NCBI GenBank assembly: GCA_937888595.1
Contig: CALARK010000026.1
Coordinates: 100,767 to 164,766, forward strand
Reading direction: 5' to 3'
Length of the DNA: 64,000 nt
DNA from: an uncultured Sterolibacteriaceae bacterium
Lineage (GTDB): Bacteria; Pseudomonadota; Gammaproteobacteria; Burkholderiales; Rhodocyclaceae
Shown: positions 24,157 to 35,536 of the stretch, in pieces
How positions within the stretch are numbered: position 1 is the stretch's first letter
How the letters are laid out: every line of letters begins with the position of its first letter
Made by a program: the position numbers and the translations under genes
Notes under the pieces: model-generated
Seen by the model: the letters and a program-made list of their open reading frames with translations, nothing else
What the model was told of the DNA's origin: nothing
Database searches by the model: none

Positions 24157-25568
24157 ATCTGCGCGAGGGCGGAGGCTTCGTCCAGCGCCGCCTGCGCCTG
24201 CAGGATCTGGTCGTCGAGGCGGGCGGCCATCTCGGCCAGCAGGTCGCGACCCTGGCGGGTCGCCAGCCGTGCGGCGGCGAACAACTCGTAGAGGCGTGAG
24301 CCATAGAGACGGTCGAGTTCCGCGGCGATGGCCGCGATACGGCGGCGGATGGCCTCGACCTGGGTCGCCAGTACCGCGTTGGCAGAAGTCGGTCCCGGCG
24401 GGACGGCACTGCGTGCCGGGCGGACGTCCCGGTCGCCCCGGCGGCCCTCCAGCCAAAGGGACAGCACCTCGTCCAGCGCGGCGGCATCGCCGGCCCGGTA
24501 GGCCCGGTTCGCTTCACTCATCAACTGGGTGCGCCAGGCGCGATCGTCCTCGTCGCTGGCGCGGTCCGGATGAATCTTCTGCGCCAGCTGGCGAAAGCGC
24601 TTCTTGAGGTCGTCGCCGGGCCGGAACGGTTCATCGGCCATTGCCGGGTTTTCCCGGTACTGGCGGTTTTCCTGGCGGGAGCGAGCGGCGCGCGCTGCCG
24701 CCGCTTGTGCCGTGGTGCGAAGCTCAGGGTCGTCCGGCGACTGCTGCATGCGCAGCTGTGCCAGTTCCGCCTGCAGGCGGTCGAGTTCGGCGAGCCGTCC
24801 CGCGATGATCGCGTGATAGCGGGTGCTGAAGTTCGCCAGTTCTCCCTGTGCCGTCGCGAGTTCGAGTTCCATTTCGGCGAGTTCCTGGCCGAGCACCTCG
24901 AGTTCGGCGCGCAAACGGATGGCCTCGTCGATGCAGGCAAGACCGGTGGGCCCCAGAAGAGTCGCCGCGGACAGGATCAGCGTTTGCCGCGCCGCCGTCG
25001 CGGCGCTGGCGAATCCCTGGCTGGTGCCGACGCAGACTGTCCAGTCGGCGGGGGCGGCCAGCCGGTCGACGAGCACCTGCGGACCGATGCGTACCGGGAA
25101 GAGTTGTGCGATTCCGTCAGGAGGCAGCTCCTTGTCTAGGCCGCGTGCGCTCCAGGCGAGGCAGTTTCGCCATAGGTCGGCCTGGCGGTCGAGACGGGAT
25201 TTCTGCGTCGTCCAGGCGGGGCCGGTGCTGTCGGCCCCATCGCGAGCCAGGCGGCTTTTCAGCAGCGAAAGTGTGGCGCGCAGGGCGATGCGCCCCGCAT
25301 GGTCGGCTGCGGGCAGGACCAGGCAGAGTGGCCGCAGGTGCAGGTCGAGCGCATTGGAAAGCTCGGGCAGCAGGCCGTCGTCGGCCGTGATGATCCACAG
25401 CGTGCGATCGCGGGCGAGCGCTTCGGCAGCCAATGCCGCCAGGACGGCGACCATGGCAGCGGGGTCGGAGGGCGGGGCGGCTTCCCGAAAAGTCGGCGCC
25501 GGCGGGACGGCGCAGAAGTGCGCGAGCCAGTCGTGCAGCGTGGTGGCGATGTCCGGTGCGGAATCCAT
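24153..25568 (-). CDS. J-domain (DnaJ-like) protein with coiled coil
   Basis: A 471-residue protein with no close named relative. The N-terminal part is variable; a coiled-coil stretch around 235-300 (ELEVLGQELAEMELELATAQ and onward) leads to a J domain near 340-400 with the HPD motif in KKRFRQLAQKIHPDR, expected to stimulate an Hsp70. A second helical segment follows. Two copies of the 24-bp element are read in frame as AVPPAPTF and AVPPGPTS, in apparent linkers. ATG at 25568 is chosen; upstream residues are unlike protein-coding sequence. It converges on the MBL gene with a 4-bp overlap. Confidence 0.75.
   Translation of the reverse strand: MDSAPDIATTLHDWLAHFCAVPPAPTFREAAPPSDPAAMVAVLAALAAEALARDRTLWIITADDGLLPELSNALDLHLRPLCLVLPAADHAGRIALRATLSLLKSRLARDGADSTGPAWTTQKSRLDRQADLWRNCLAWSARGLDKELPPDGIAQLFPVRIGPQVLVDRLAAPADWTVCVGTSQGFASAATAARQTLILSAATLLGPTGLACIDEAIRLRAELEVLGQELAEMELELATAQGELANFSTRYHAIIAGRLAELDRLQAELAQLRMQQSPDDPELRTTAQAAAARAARSRQENRQYRENPAMADEPFRPGDDLKKRFRQLAQKIHPDRASDEDDRAWRTQLMSEANRAYRAGDAAALDEVLSLWLEGRRGDRDVRPARSAVPPGPTSANAVLATQVEAIRRRIAAIAAELDRLYGSRLYELFAAARLATRQGRDLLAEMAARLDDQILQAQAALDEASALAQI
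24384..24407 (+). repeat. dispersed 24-bp element, copy 5 (J-domain gene)
   Basis: Matches 21 of 24 bases; read on the minus strand as AVPPGPTS in a linker between the J domain and the C-terminal helices. Confidence 0.75.
25488..25511 (+). repeat. dispersed 24-bp element, copy 6 (J-domain gene)
   Basis: Perfect match to the consensus; read on the minus strand as AVPPAPTF near the protein N-terminus. Confidence 0.92.
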
Positions 25569-25720
25569 GCGGCATTGTAGAGGCCGGTGCTGCGTCGCAG
25601 CCGGAATCCAAGCCCGGACAAACGGGCGGAAAGCGGCCCATTTCGGCGCACCGGCGGCGTTTGCCCGGGCGGCGATCGTAGTAAAGTCATGTTCCATTCG
25701 CATCGCCCGGAGGACTGTCC

Positions 25721-26326
25721 GTGTTTTCCATCATTCAGGCTGCCGGCTGGCCGATCTGGTTCCTGCTGCTGGCCTCGGTCATCGCCGTCGCGCTCATCAT
25801 CGAGCGCACCACCGCCCTGCGCCGGTCCAAGGTCGTGCCGAACGGTCTGCTGCAAAGCGCGATCGCCGAGTACCGGCGTACCGGCGTCACCGAGGATCTG
25901 CTGCGGCGGCTCGACACCCATTCGCCGCTCGGAAGGGTCTTCGCTGCCGGCTTGAGGAACGACCGCAGTTCGCGCGAGGTCATGAAGGAGGCGATCGAAG
26001 AAGCGGGGCGTGGTGCCGCACACGAGCTCGAGCGATTCCTCACCACGCTCGGCACCATTGCCTCGATCAGCCCGCTGATGGGTCTGTTCGGCACGATCGT
26101 CGGCATGATCGAGATCTTCGGCTCGGCGACGGCGGCGGGCAACAATCCGCAACAGCTCGCCCACGGCATCTCGGTCGCGCTCTACAACACCGGCTTCGGC
26201 CTGATCATCGCGATTCCCGCGATGATCGCCTACCGGCATTTCCGCGCCTTCGTCGACAGCTGCGTGATCGAGATGGAGCAACAGGCGCTCAAGCTGGTCG
26301 AACAGCTGCACGGAGAGCGCAAGTGA
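25721..26326 (+). CDS. exbB: ExbB/TolQ-family proton channel
   Basis: Inner-membrane proton-channel subunit that energises outer-membrane transport with ExbD. The 201 residues have an N-terminal membrane helix (WPIWFLLLASVIAVALIIER) and two further helices with the conserved LTTLGTIASISPLMGLFGTIVGMIE and GLIIAIPAMIAYR blocks. The stop overlaps the exbD start by 4 bp. Genes for TonB or TolA are not nearby, so ExbB versus TolQ is judged from the following lpxK-kdsB context, common for ExbB in proteobacteria. Confidence 0.88.
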   Translation: MFSIIQAAGWPIWFLLLASVIAVALIIERTTALRRSKVVPNGLLQSAIAEYRRTGVTEDLLRRLDTHSPLGRVFAAGLRNDRSSREVMKEAIEEAGRGAAHELERFLTTLGTIASISPLMGLFGTIVGMIEIFGSATAAGNNPQQLAHGISVALYNTGFGLIIAIPAMIAYRHFRAFVDSCVIEMEQQALKLVEQLHGERK

Positions 26327-26736
26327 ACTTCCAGCGCGGCCGATCTCGCGAGGAGCCGGAGATCAACCTGATTCCGATGATCGACGTGTTGCTGGTGATC
26401 CTGATCTTCCTCATGATCACCACGACCTATTCGAAATTCGCCGGCCTCGAGATCAACCTGCCGACCGCCGATGCGCAGGCGCAGCAGGACAAGCCGCGCG
26501 AGATCGATGTCGTGGTCACCGCCACCGGGACCGTGATGGTGAGCAAGACGCCGTTGACCGGTGGCGTCGAAGCCATCGGCATCGCCCTGCGCCGTGCCGC
26601 CGAAGGCGTTCAGGAGCCGGTGGTCGTCATCAATGCCGATGCGAAGGCGGCGCACCAGAGCGTCATCGACGTCATGCAGGCGGCGCGCAATGCCGGCCTG
26701 TCGCATATTTCCTTTGCCACCCAGCAGAAGCAGTGA
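26323..26736 (+). CDS. exbD: ExbD/TolR-family protein
   Basis: Partner of ExbB with a single N-terminal membrane helix and a periplasmic domain. The 137 residues contain INLIPMIDVLLVILIFLMIT, with the functional Asp in MIDVLL. The GTG start at 26323 overlaps the exbB stop, which is the reason for choosing it: no ATG is near and the family begins a few residues before the helix. It is followed by lpxK. Confidence 0.88.
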   Translation: MNFQRGRSREEPEINLIPMIDVLLVILIFLMITTTYSKFAGLEINLPTADAQAQQDKPREIDVVVTATGTVMVSKTPLTGGVEAIGIALRRAAEGVQEPVVVINADAKAAHQSVIDVMQAARNAGLSHISFATQQKQ

Positions 26737-27724
26737 TGGGCTGATCGATCTCTGGCGGACGCGCGGACTGTTCGCGTGGCTGCTTTGGCCGCTTGGACTC
26801 TGTTTCTTCACTCTTGTTGCCCTCCGCCGTGCTGCCTATCGCCTCGGCCTGCTGGGCAGCGAACGCCTGCCGGTGCCGGTCGTGGTGATCGGCAATCTGG
26901 TCTCGGGCGGTGCGGGCAAGACGCCGTTGACGCTGTGGCTGGCGCAGCAGTTGCGCGCGCGCGGGCGTCGGCCCGGCATCGTCAGCCGCGGCTATGGCCG
27001 TACCGATGCGTCGGTGCGAAAAGTCGGCGCGGGCGAGACGGCGGAAACGGTCGGCGACGAGCCGCTGCTGCTCGCCCGCCGCAGCGGCTGTCCGGTGACG
27101 GTCGGGGCCGACCGCGCCGCGGCGGCACGCGCCCTGCTGACGGCGCATCCCGATTGCGACGTGATCCTGTGTGATGACGGGCTGCAGCACTACCGGCTGC
27201 AACGCGATGTCGAGATCGCGGTCGTCGACCGGCGCGGCTTGATGAACGGCTGGCCCCTGCCCGCGGGTCCCTTGCGCGAACCCGCCTCGCGGCTGCGTTC
27301 GGTCGATGCCGTCGTAGCCCATGATTGTGCTGCCGCCTTTGCGCGCGACACCCCTGCCTACCGGATGCACCTGCGGGGCGATCGCTTCTGTCGGCTCGAC
27401 GCGCCGGAGATCCGGGCGACACCGGGAGAACTCGCCGGGTTGCGCCTGCATGCCGTCGCCGGCATCGGCGAGCCGCAGCGCTTTTTCGACCATCTGGCGG
27501 CGCTCGGGCTCGAGTTCGAATCGCACGCGTATCCGGATCATCACCGTTATGCCGCGACAGACCTGTCATTCACCGGCGACGCGATCCTGACGACGGAAAA
27601 GGACGCGCTAAAATGCGCCGGCCTGACCACCCTGCCGATCTGGGTGTTGCCGGTCGATGCTGTCGTCGCGCCGGATCTGGCCGCACTTGTCCTGGAGAAA
27701 ATCGATGGATCCGCGCCTGCTTGA
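26690..27724 (+). CDS. lpxK: tetraacyldisaccharide 4'-kinase LpxK
   Basis: Phosphorylates the lipid A precursor at the 4' position at the inner membrane. The membrane segment [20 protein letters not shown], the P-loop [17 protein letters not shown] and DDGLQHYRL are all present. The start is unclear: family alignment puts it near LIDLWRTRG, where the only available initiator would be CTG at 26741. ATG 26690 and TTG 26714 are in frame but overlap exbD and add unlike residues. KVGAGETA after SRGYGR comes from a copy of the 24-bp element. Confidence 0.9.
   Translation: MPACRIFPLPPSRSSDGLIDLWRTRGLFAWLLWPLGLCFFTLVALRRAAYRLGLLGSERLPVPVVVIGNLVSGGAGKTPLTLWLAQQLRARGRRPGIVSRGYGRTDASVRKVGAGETAETVGDEPLLLARRSGCPVTVGADRAAAARALLTAHPDCDVILCDDGLQHYRLQRDVEIAVVDRRGLMNGWPLPAGPLREPASRLRSVDAVVAHDCAAAFARDTPAYRMHLRGDRFCRLDAPEIRATPGELAGLRLHAVAGIGEPQRFFDHLAALGLEFESHAYPDHHRYAATDLSFTGDAILTTEKDALKCAGLTTLPIWVLPVDAVVAPDLAALVLEKIDGSAPA
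27019..27042 (+). repeat. dispersed 24-bp element, copy 7 (inside lpxK)
   Basis: Matches 22 of 24 bases. It is in forward orientation and read as KVGAGETA, in a region where LpxK proteins vary in length. Confidence 0.7.
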
Positions 27725-27881
27725 AATTCTCGTCTGCCCGATCTGCAAGGGACCGCTCGACTACCGCAAGCCGCAGTCCGAACTCGTCTGCAAGGCCTGC
27801 CGTCTCGCTTTCCCCGTCAAGGACGACATCCCCGTGATGCTCGAGGACGAAGCCCGGCAACTCGGCCCCGAAGAAGCCTAG
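27705..27881 (+). CDS. Trm112-family small zinc-ribbon protein
   Basis: A 58-residue protein of the YcaR/Trm112 family, often found between lpxK and kdsB. It has [16 protein letters not shown] and [12 protein letters not shown], two CxxC pairs for one zinc. It overlaps the end of lpxK by 20 bp and precedes kdsB by 6 bp. The eukaryotic homologue activates methyltransferases; the bacterial role is not settled. Confidence 0.92.
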   Translation: MDPRLLEILVCPICKGPLDYRKPQSELVCKACRLAFPVKDDIPVMLEDEARQLGPEEA

Positions 27882-27887
27882 CCGACG

Positions 27888-28658
27888 ATGGATTTCCGCG
27901 TCGTCATTCCGGCGCGTTTTGCCTCGACGCGGCTGCCCGGCAAGCCGCTCGCTGATATTGCCGGCAAGCCGATGGTGGTGCGGGTGTGCGAGGCGGCCGC
28001 ACGCAGCGGTGCCGGCGAAATCGTCGTCGCCACCGACGATCCGCGCGTACTGGAAGCGGTGGCCGCCCATGGATATCCGGCGATGCTGACACGTGCCGAC
28101 CATCCCAGCGGCACGGACCGTATCGCGGAAGTGGCGCAAGAACGTGGCTGGCACGATGACGAGATCGTGGTCAATGTGCAGGGCGACGAACCGCTCATCG
28201 ACCCGGCCCTGATCGCGCAGGTCGCACAGGCGCTGGCCGGCGATGCAACTGCGTCGATCGCCACGGCCGCCCATGCGATCGATGACATCGCCGACTTCCT
28301 GAACCCGAATGTCGTCAAGGTCGTCACCACCGCGAACGGCCGCGCCCTGTACTTTTCGCGTGCGCCGATTCCCTGGCATCGCGACGGCCTGGCCGCCAAC
28401 CGGGAACGCTTGCCGGATGGCTTCGTGCCACTTCGTCATGTTGGCCTGTATGCCTATCGGGTCGCTTTTCTGCAGCGTTACGGCCTGCTCGCACCTGCAC
28501 CGGTCGAGGTATGCGAGTCGCTCGAACAGTTGCGCGCGCTATGGCATGGCTTCTCGATTCGCGTCGTCGATTGCGCACACACCCCGGCCCCCGGCGTCGA
28601 TACAGCCGAGGATCTCGAGCGCATCAGAAACATCTTTGCGGCCATGGATAAGTCGTGA
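27888..28658 (+). CDS. kdsB: 3-deoxy-manno-octulosonate cytidylyltransferase
   Basis: Activates KDO as CMP-KDO for lipopolysaccharide core assembly. The 256 residues show the nucleotidyltransferase opening [17 protein letters not shown], then [10 protein letters not shown] and the late FSRAPIPW and GLYAYR blocks. It ends the exbB-exbD-lpxK-Trm112-kdsB run, with short or overlapping junctions throughout. Confidence 0.97.
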   Translation: MDFRVVIPARFASTRLPGKPLADIAGKPMVVRVCEAAARSGAGEIVVATDDPRVLEAVAAHGYPAMLTRADHPSGTDRIAEVAQERGWHDDEIVVNVQGDEPLIDPALIAQVAQALAGDATASIATAAHAIDDIADFLNPNVVKVVTTANGRALYFSRAPIPWHRDGLAANRERLPDGFVPLRHVGLYAYRVAFLQRYGLLAPAPVEVCESLEQLRALWHGFSIRVVDCAHTPAPGVDTAEDLERIRNIFAAMDKS

Positions 28659-28734
28659 GAATCCCGTCATTTGCACTTCTGCTCGAGCGGGTTGCCGATT
28701 GGGAGTAAGTTCCCGGTCGCATGGAGTGGAGTCT

Positions 28735-29436
<702 letters not shown>

Positions 29437-29461
29437 TCGATACCGTCAGGGAGAACAGCAC

Positions 29462-30730
29462 ATGGCAGTCAAGAAAATGAACGCGTTCTACGCCCAGTCG
29501 GGCGGCGTGACCGCAGTCATCAATGCGTCCGCCTGCGGCGTGATCGAGACGGCACGCAAGCACAAGGACAAGATCGGCAAGGTCTATGCCGGCCGCAACG
29601 GCATCATCGGTGCGCTGACCGAGGACCTGATCGACACCACGATGGAATCCGCATCCGCGATCGCCGCACTGCGCCACACGCCGTCGGGCGGCTTCGGTTC
29701 GTGCCGCTACAAGCTGAAATCACTGGAGGCCAACAAGCGCGAGTACGAGCGCCTCATCGAGGTCTTCAAGGCCCACAACATCGGCTACTTCTTTTACAAC
29801 GGCGGCGGTGACTCGGCCGACACCTGCTACAAGGTATCGCAACTGTCCGAAACGCTGGGTTATCCGGTGCAGGCCATCCATGTGCCCAAGACGGTCGACA
29901 ACGATCTGCCGATCACCGACAATTGCCCGGGCTTCGGCTCGGTGGCCAAGTACATCGCCGTGTCGACGCTGGAAGCGACCTACGATGTGCGTTCGATGTG
30001 CGCCACCTCGACCAAGGTGTTCGTGCTCGAGGTGATGGGCCGCCATGCCGGCTGGATCGCCGCCGCGGGGGCGATGGCTTCGACCAGTGACACGGAACTG
30101 CCGATCGTCGTGCTGTTCCCCGAGGTGCTGTTCGACCAGAAGAAGTTCCTGGCCAAGGTGCAAGGGCTGGTCAAGAAGTTCGGCTTCTGCACGGTGGTCG
30201 TTTCCGAAGGCTGCCACTGGCCCGACGGCAAGTTCCTCGCCGAGCAGGGGACGCGCGACGCTTTCGGTCATGCCCAGTTGGGCGGGGCCGCACCGGTGGT
30301 CGCCAACATGATCAAGGATGCGCTCGGCTACAAGTTCCACTGGGGCGTGGCCGACTACATGCAGCGTGCCGCCCGCCACATCGCCTCGAAGAGCGACGTG
30401 GATCAGGCCTACGCGATGGGCAAGGCGGCCGTCGAGTTCGCCCTCAAGGGCCACAACTCGGTGATGCCGACTGTCGAGCGCCTCTCGAACAAGCCGTACA
30501 AGTGGAAGGTCGGCATGGCACCGTTGTCCAAGGTTGCCAACGTCGAGAAGATGATGCCGAAGAGCTTCATCACCAAGGATGGCTTTGGCATCACCGAGAA
30601 GTGCCGCGAGTATCTCGGTCCGCTGATGAAAGGCGAGGATTATCCGCCCTACGGAGCGGACGGCCTGCCGAAGTACGTGACTTTGAAAAATGTCGCGGTG
30701 GCGAAGAAGCTGCCTGCCTTCAAGCTGTGA
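29462..30730 (+). CDS. pfp: pyrophosphate-dependent 6-phosphofructokinase
   Basis: Uses PPi in place of ATP to phosphorylate fructose 6-phosphate, and works reversibly. The 422-residue protein shows the PPi-type pocket YNGGGDSADT and the catalytic PKTVDNDLP, then GRHAGWIA and VVVSEGCHWPDG. The Asp in GGGD is the residue that blocks ATP in this family. It is followed by the proton-pumping pyrophosphatase, giving a PPi-based loop. In autotrophic methylotrophs and sulfur oxidisers this enzyme also acts on sedoheptulose phosphates; that remains inference here. Confidence 0.95.
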   Translation: MAVKKMNAFYAQSGGVTAVINASACGVIETARKHKDKIGKVYAGRNGIIGALTEDLIDTTMESASAIAALRHTPSGGFGSCRYKLKSLEANKREYERLIEVFKAHNIGYFFYNGGGDSADTCYKVSQLSETLGYPVQAIHVPKTVDNDLPITDNCPGFGSVAKYIAVSTLEATYDVRSMCATSTKVFVLEVMGRHAGWIAAAGAMASTSDTELPIVVLFPEVLFDQKKFLAKVQGLVKKFGFCTVVVSEGCHWPDGKFLAEQGTRDAFGHAQLGGAAPVVANMIKDALGYKFHWGVADYMQRAARHIASKSDVDQAYAMGKAAVEFALKGHNSVMPTVERLSNKPYKWKVGMAPLSKVANVEKMMPKSFITKDGFGITEKCREYLGPLMKGEDYPPYGADGLPKYVTLKNVAVAKKLPAFKL

Positions 30731-30755
30731 TCTTTCGTTTTTGATGTCCCCAACA

Positions 30756-30776
30756 ACCCGCCCCACCGGGGCGGGT
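30756..30776 (+). terminator. hairpin after pfp
   Basis: A perfect 9-bp stem, ACCCGCCCC (30756-30764) and GGGGCGGGT (30768-30776), with loop ACC, 25 bp after the pfp stop. No T-run follows, so it may attenuate and not stop transcription into hppA. Confidence 0.5.
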
Positions 30777-30788
30777 CAATTACAATTT

Positions 30789-30805
30789 GATAAGCTGTAC
30801 TTATC
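30789..30805. promoter_or_regulatory. short inverted repeat upstream of hppA
   Basis: GATAAG (30789-30794) and CTTATC (30800-30805) form a perfect dyad with a 5-base centre, 18 bp before the hppA start. It may be an operator or a weak leader hairpin. Nothing else marks a promoter convincingly. Confidence 0.35.
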
Positions 30806-30823
30806 TTCTAAATAGGGGGGTCT

Positions 30824-32926
<2,103 letters not shown>

Positions 32927-32953
32927 TGCATCCGGCCTGACTGGCACGCGGAG

Positions 32954-32983
32954 ACGGGCAGCTGCGGCTGCCCGTTGTCTTTT
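32954..32983 (+). terminator. intrinsic terminator of hppA
   Basis: ACGGGCAGC (32954-32962) and GCTGCCCGT (32967-32975) form a 9-bp stem with loop TGCG, followed by TGTCTTTT. It lies 28 bp after the hppA stop. Confidence 0.85.
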
Positions 32984-32985
32984 GT

Positions 32986-33009
32986 AAAAGTCGGCGCCGG
33001 CGGGACGGC
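32986..33009 (+). repeat. dispersed 24-bp element, copy 8 (3' of murJ)
   Basis: Perfect match to the consensus. It lies two bases after the murJ stop (minus strand) and directly after the hppA terminator, so it fills the space between two convergent genes. Confidence 0.93.
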
Positions 33010-33011
33010 GT

Positions 33012-34550
33012 TCAGGACGCGGAACGCCGGCGGAAATCGCGCAGGCGGAAACCCAGCAGCCAGAGCGTGGCGAAATAGGCTGCAGCACCTCCCGTCACCA
33101 GCAGGCCGAGGTGGATGACGCGATCCAGTGCGCCTGCCGACAGCCAGGTCTCTTCCGGTCCCGTACCCAGCCACAGGACGATTCCCAGAACGACCAGTGC
33201 CAGTGCGATTTTCAGCATGAAGCTGCCCCAGCCCGGCCGGGCGCGATAGGTGTCACGCTGACGCAGGCCGCGAAACAGCAATGCTGCATTCAGGCAGGAA
33301 GCGAGGCCTATGGACAGGGCGAGACCGGCGTGCTGCAGCGGGATGATGAAGGCGAGGTTCATCGCCTGCGTGGCCGTCAGGGTGATCAGGGCGAATTTCA
33401 CCGGTGTCCGGATGTTCTGGCGGGCGTAGAAGCCCGGTGCCAGCACTTTCACGAGAATCATGCCGATCAGTCCGATGCTGTAGGCGACCAGTGCCTGACG
33501 GGTCTGCAAAACGTCGGCGGCCGTGAAGGCACCGTGCTGGAACAGTGTCGCGATCAGCGGTACGGCCAGCATGGCGAGGCCGAGCGCGGCCGGCAGGGTG
33601 AGCAGGAAGGTCAGTCGCAGGCCCCAGTCCAGCAGGGCGGAAAATTCCTGCGGATTTTCGGTGGCGTGCGCCTTGGCCAGGCTCGGCAGGAGGATCGTAC
33701 CCAGCGCGGCGCCGAGCAACCCGGCCGGAAATTCCATCAGACGGTCGGCATAGTAGAGCCAGGAAACGCTGCCGGAAGTCAGGAACGAGGCGAAGATCGT
33801 GTTGATCAGCAGCGAGACCTGCGCGACGGAAACGCCGAGCACGGCCGGCGCCATCAGCTTGAGCACGCGCCGTACGCCGGGATCGCCCGGAGCGAATGCG
33901 ATGCGCGGCAGCATGCCGATCCTGTGTAGGGATGGCAGCTGGAGAGCCAGTTGCAGCAGGCCACCGAGAAACACGGCCCAGGCAAGCGCCAGTACCGGCG
34001 GGTCGAAATACGGTGCGGCGAAGAGCGCCATGCCGATGAAGGACAGGTTGAGCAGAACCGGGGTGAACGCCGGCAGGGCGAACCGACTCCAGGTATTCAG
34101 GATGCCGGCGGCCAGGGCCACCAGGGCCATGAAGAGAATGTAGGGAAAAGCGATGCGGGTCAGCGTGACCGTCAGGGCGAACTTGTCGGGATCGGCAGCG
34201 AAGCCCGGGGCAGAGACGTGGATCAGCAGCGGGGCACCGATGACGCCCAGCAGTGCCACGACGAGGACAACGAGGAACAGCATCGTGGCCACCCGGTCGA
34301 CGAGCTGGCGGGTGGCCTCCAGTCCGCGCTGATTGCGGTATTCGGCCAATAGCGGGACGAATGCCTGGGAGAACGCGCCCTCGGCGAATAGTCGGCGCAG
34401 CAGGTTGGGCAGCCGGAAGGCGACGAAAAAGGCGTCGGTCAGCATGCCGGCACCGAACGCCCGGGCGATGACGAAATCGCGGATGAAACCGAGAATTCGC
34501 GACAGCAGCGTCAGGCTGCTGACGGTGGCGAGCACGCGCAGAAGATTCAT
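33012..34550 (-). CDS. murJ: lipid II flippase MurJ
   Basis: Moves lipid II across the inner membrane for peptidoglycan synthesis. The 512 residues begin [20 protein letters not shown] with the family [12 protein letters not shown] and [25 protein letters not shown] segments, then about 14 membrane helices. ATG at 34550 is chosen because it matches the family N-terminus; an upstream in-frame ATG would add unlike residues overlapping the rpsT promoter region. It is transcribed divergently from rpsT, a common arrangement in proteobacteria. Confidence 0.96.
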   Translation of the reverse strand: MNLLRVLATVSSLTLLSRILGFIRDFVIARAFGAGMLTDAFFVAFRLPNLLRRLFAEGAFSQAFVPLLAEYRNQRGLEATRQLVDRVATMLFLVVLVVALLGVIGAPLLIHVSAPGFAADPDKFALTVTLTRIAFPYILFMALVALAAGILNTWSRFALPAFTPVLLNLSFIGMALFAAPYFDPPVLALAWAVFLGGLLQLALQLPSLHRIGMLPRIAFAPGDPGVRRVLKLMAPAVLGVSVAQVSLLINTIFASFLTSGSVSWLYYADRLMEFPAGLLGAALGTILLPSLAKAHATENPQEFSALLDWGLRLTFLLTLPAALGLAMLAVPLIATLFQHGAFTAADVLQTRQALVAYSIGLIGMILVKVLAPGFYARQNIRTPVKFALITLTATQAMNLAFIIPLQHAGLALSIGLASCLNAALLFRGLRQRDTYRARPGWGSFMLKIALALVVLGIVLWLGTGPEETWLSAGALDRVIHLGLLVTGGAAAYFATLWLLGFRLRDFRRRSAS

Positions 34551-34598
34551 GGCTGGATGGTAACCATTCGACCCGGGACGGAAACCGGGAAATGTACC

Positions 34599-34627
34599 TT
34601 GCAAAGTGGTGCAACTCTACCTATAAT
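34599..34627 (+). promoter_or_regulatory. sigma-70 promoter of rpsT
   Basis: TTGCAA (34599-34604) and TATAAT (34622-34627) are separated by 17 bases, an almost ideal housekeeping promoter, 35 bp upstream of the rpsT start. Confidence 0.85.
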
Positions 34628-34662
34628 CGCGCGCTTTCAACGAATTCCCACCGAGCTTACCC

Positions 34663-34929
34663 ATGGCCAATACCGCCCAAGCCCGCAAGCGCGCCCGTCA
34701 ATCCGACGTGCGTCGCGTCCATAACATGAGCCAGCGTTCCGAACTGCGCACCGCCATCAAGAAGGTGCGCAAGGCCGTCGCTGCCGGCGACAAGGCTGCC
34801 GCCCAGGCCGTCTTCAAGGAATCGCAGTGCGTCATCGACTCGATCGCCGACAAGAAGATCATTCACAAGAACGCCGCCGCCCGCCACAAGAGCCGCCTGT
34901 CTGCTGCCATCAAGGCACTGGCAGCCTGA
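34663..34929 (+). CDS. rpsT: 30S ribosomal protein S20
   Basis: Primary 16S rRNA-binding protein of the small subunit. The 88 residues start [18 protein letters not shown] and are rich in Lys, Arg and Ala as expected ([28 protein letters not shown]). It is a single-gene unit with its own promoter and terminator, divergent from murJ. Confidence 0.98.
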   Translation: MANTAQARKRARQSDVRRVHNMSQRSELRTAIKKVRKAVAAGDKAAAQAVFKESQCVIDSIADKKIIHKNAAARHKSRLSAAIKALAA

Positions 34930-34967
34930 CGCTTTAAGCCCTTTTTTCCGACGGGTCGCTGAACAGG

Positions 34968-35001
34968 GACACGGCCATCCGCAAGGATGGCCGTGTCTTT
35001 T
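34968..35001. terminator. bidirectional terminator between rpsT and DUF3579 gene
   Basis: A 13-bp perfect stem, GACACGGCCATCC (34968-34980) and GGATGGCCGTGTC (34985-34997), closed by a GCAA loop and followed by TTTT. It lies 38 bp after rpsT and just before the end of the convergent minus-strand gene. Confidence 0.92.
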
Positions 35002-35007
35002 GCATTT

Positions 35008-35307
35008 TCAGTCGTTCGCTTTGGCTTCTTCCGTCCAGGGATCGACACGCAACTCGTTGTCGCGCGCGAAATTGACGAGGAACGTATAGGCCATCGGCTC
35101 GATGTCGTGAATGCGACCGTCCACGAAAACGCATTTTTCGCCATCCAGGTTGCCGGGCTGTACATAGGGCGAATAGGTCATGCGTCGCTGCGAGCCGAAG
35201 GCGGACATGACGCCGCACAACCGCTCCGCCCAGTCGCTGGGGCGAAATTTGCGACCCGCCTGCGTAACCCCGACGATGATGAAATTTTCGGCGACGAATG
35301 CGGGCAT
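35008..35307 (-). CDS. DUF3579 family protein
   Basis: A 99-residue protein of a family common in betaproteobacteria, function unknown. It has the family features FIIVGVTQAGRKFRPSDWAERL near the start, RMTYSPYVQP, and CVFVDGRIHDIEPMAYTFL. No signal peptide or membrane helix is present. It is transcribed alone, ending at the shared terminator with rpsT. Confidence 0.85.
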   Translation of the reverse strand: MPAFVAENFIIVGVTQAGRKFRPSDWAERLCGVMSAFGSQRRMTYSPYVQPGNLDGEKCVFVDGRIHDIEPMAYTFLVNFARDNELRVDPWTEEAKAND

Positions 35308-35487
35308 GCGAATGAATGTGGAGGTACGGTCAGCGGAGGGGTGTCAATAGAATCGCTATTAACTGGATGAATTGTAGCAAAAGATCAATTTAATCCATAC
35401 GCGATGCTTCTGCTGTTTCGCCGAGGCCCCGCAGCGCCTATACAGCCTTGCCTTTTTCACTTATGATCTTTGTCCCGCAAAAACGAA

Positions 35488-35520
35488 ACGGCGGCCTACT
35501 TCCGGCCGCCGTCTTCTTTT
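35488..35520 (+). terminator. terminator-like hairpin in the argD leader
   Basis: ACGGCGGCC (35488-35496) and GGCCGCCGT (35504-35512) form a 9-bp stem with a 7-base loop, followed by CTTCTTTT. It looks like an intrinsic terminator, yet lies 17 bp upstream of the argD start and no + strand gene ends nearby. The 229-bp space 35308-35536 otherwise holds only AT-rich sequence near 35370-35390 and a possible -10 (TATGAT, 35462-35467). An attenuator for the arg genes is possible. Confidence 0.6.
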
Positions 35521-35536
35521 CAAAAGGCTGGATCCG

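Noticed and set aside
30787..30814. Possible promoter TTGATA-N16-TAAATA before hppA
   Set aside because: The -10 box would end about 10 bp before the start codon, leaving no room for the ribosome site.
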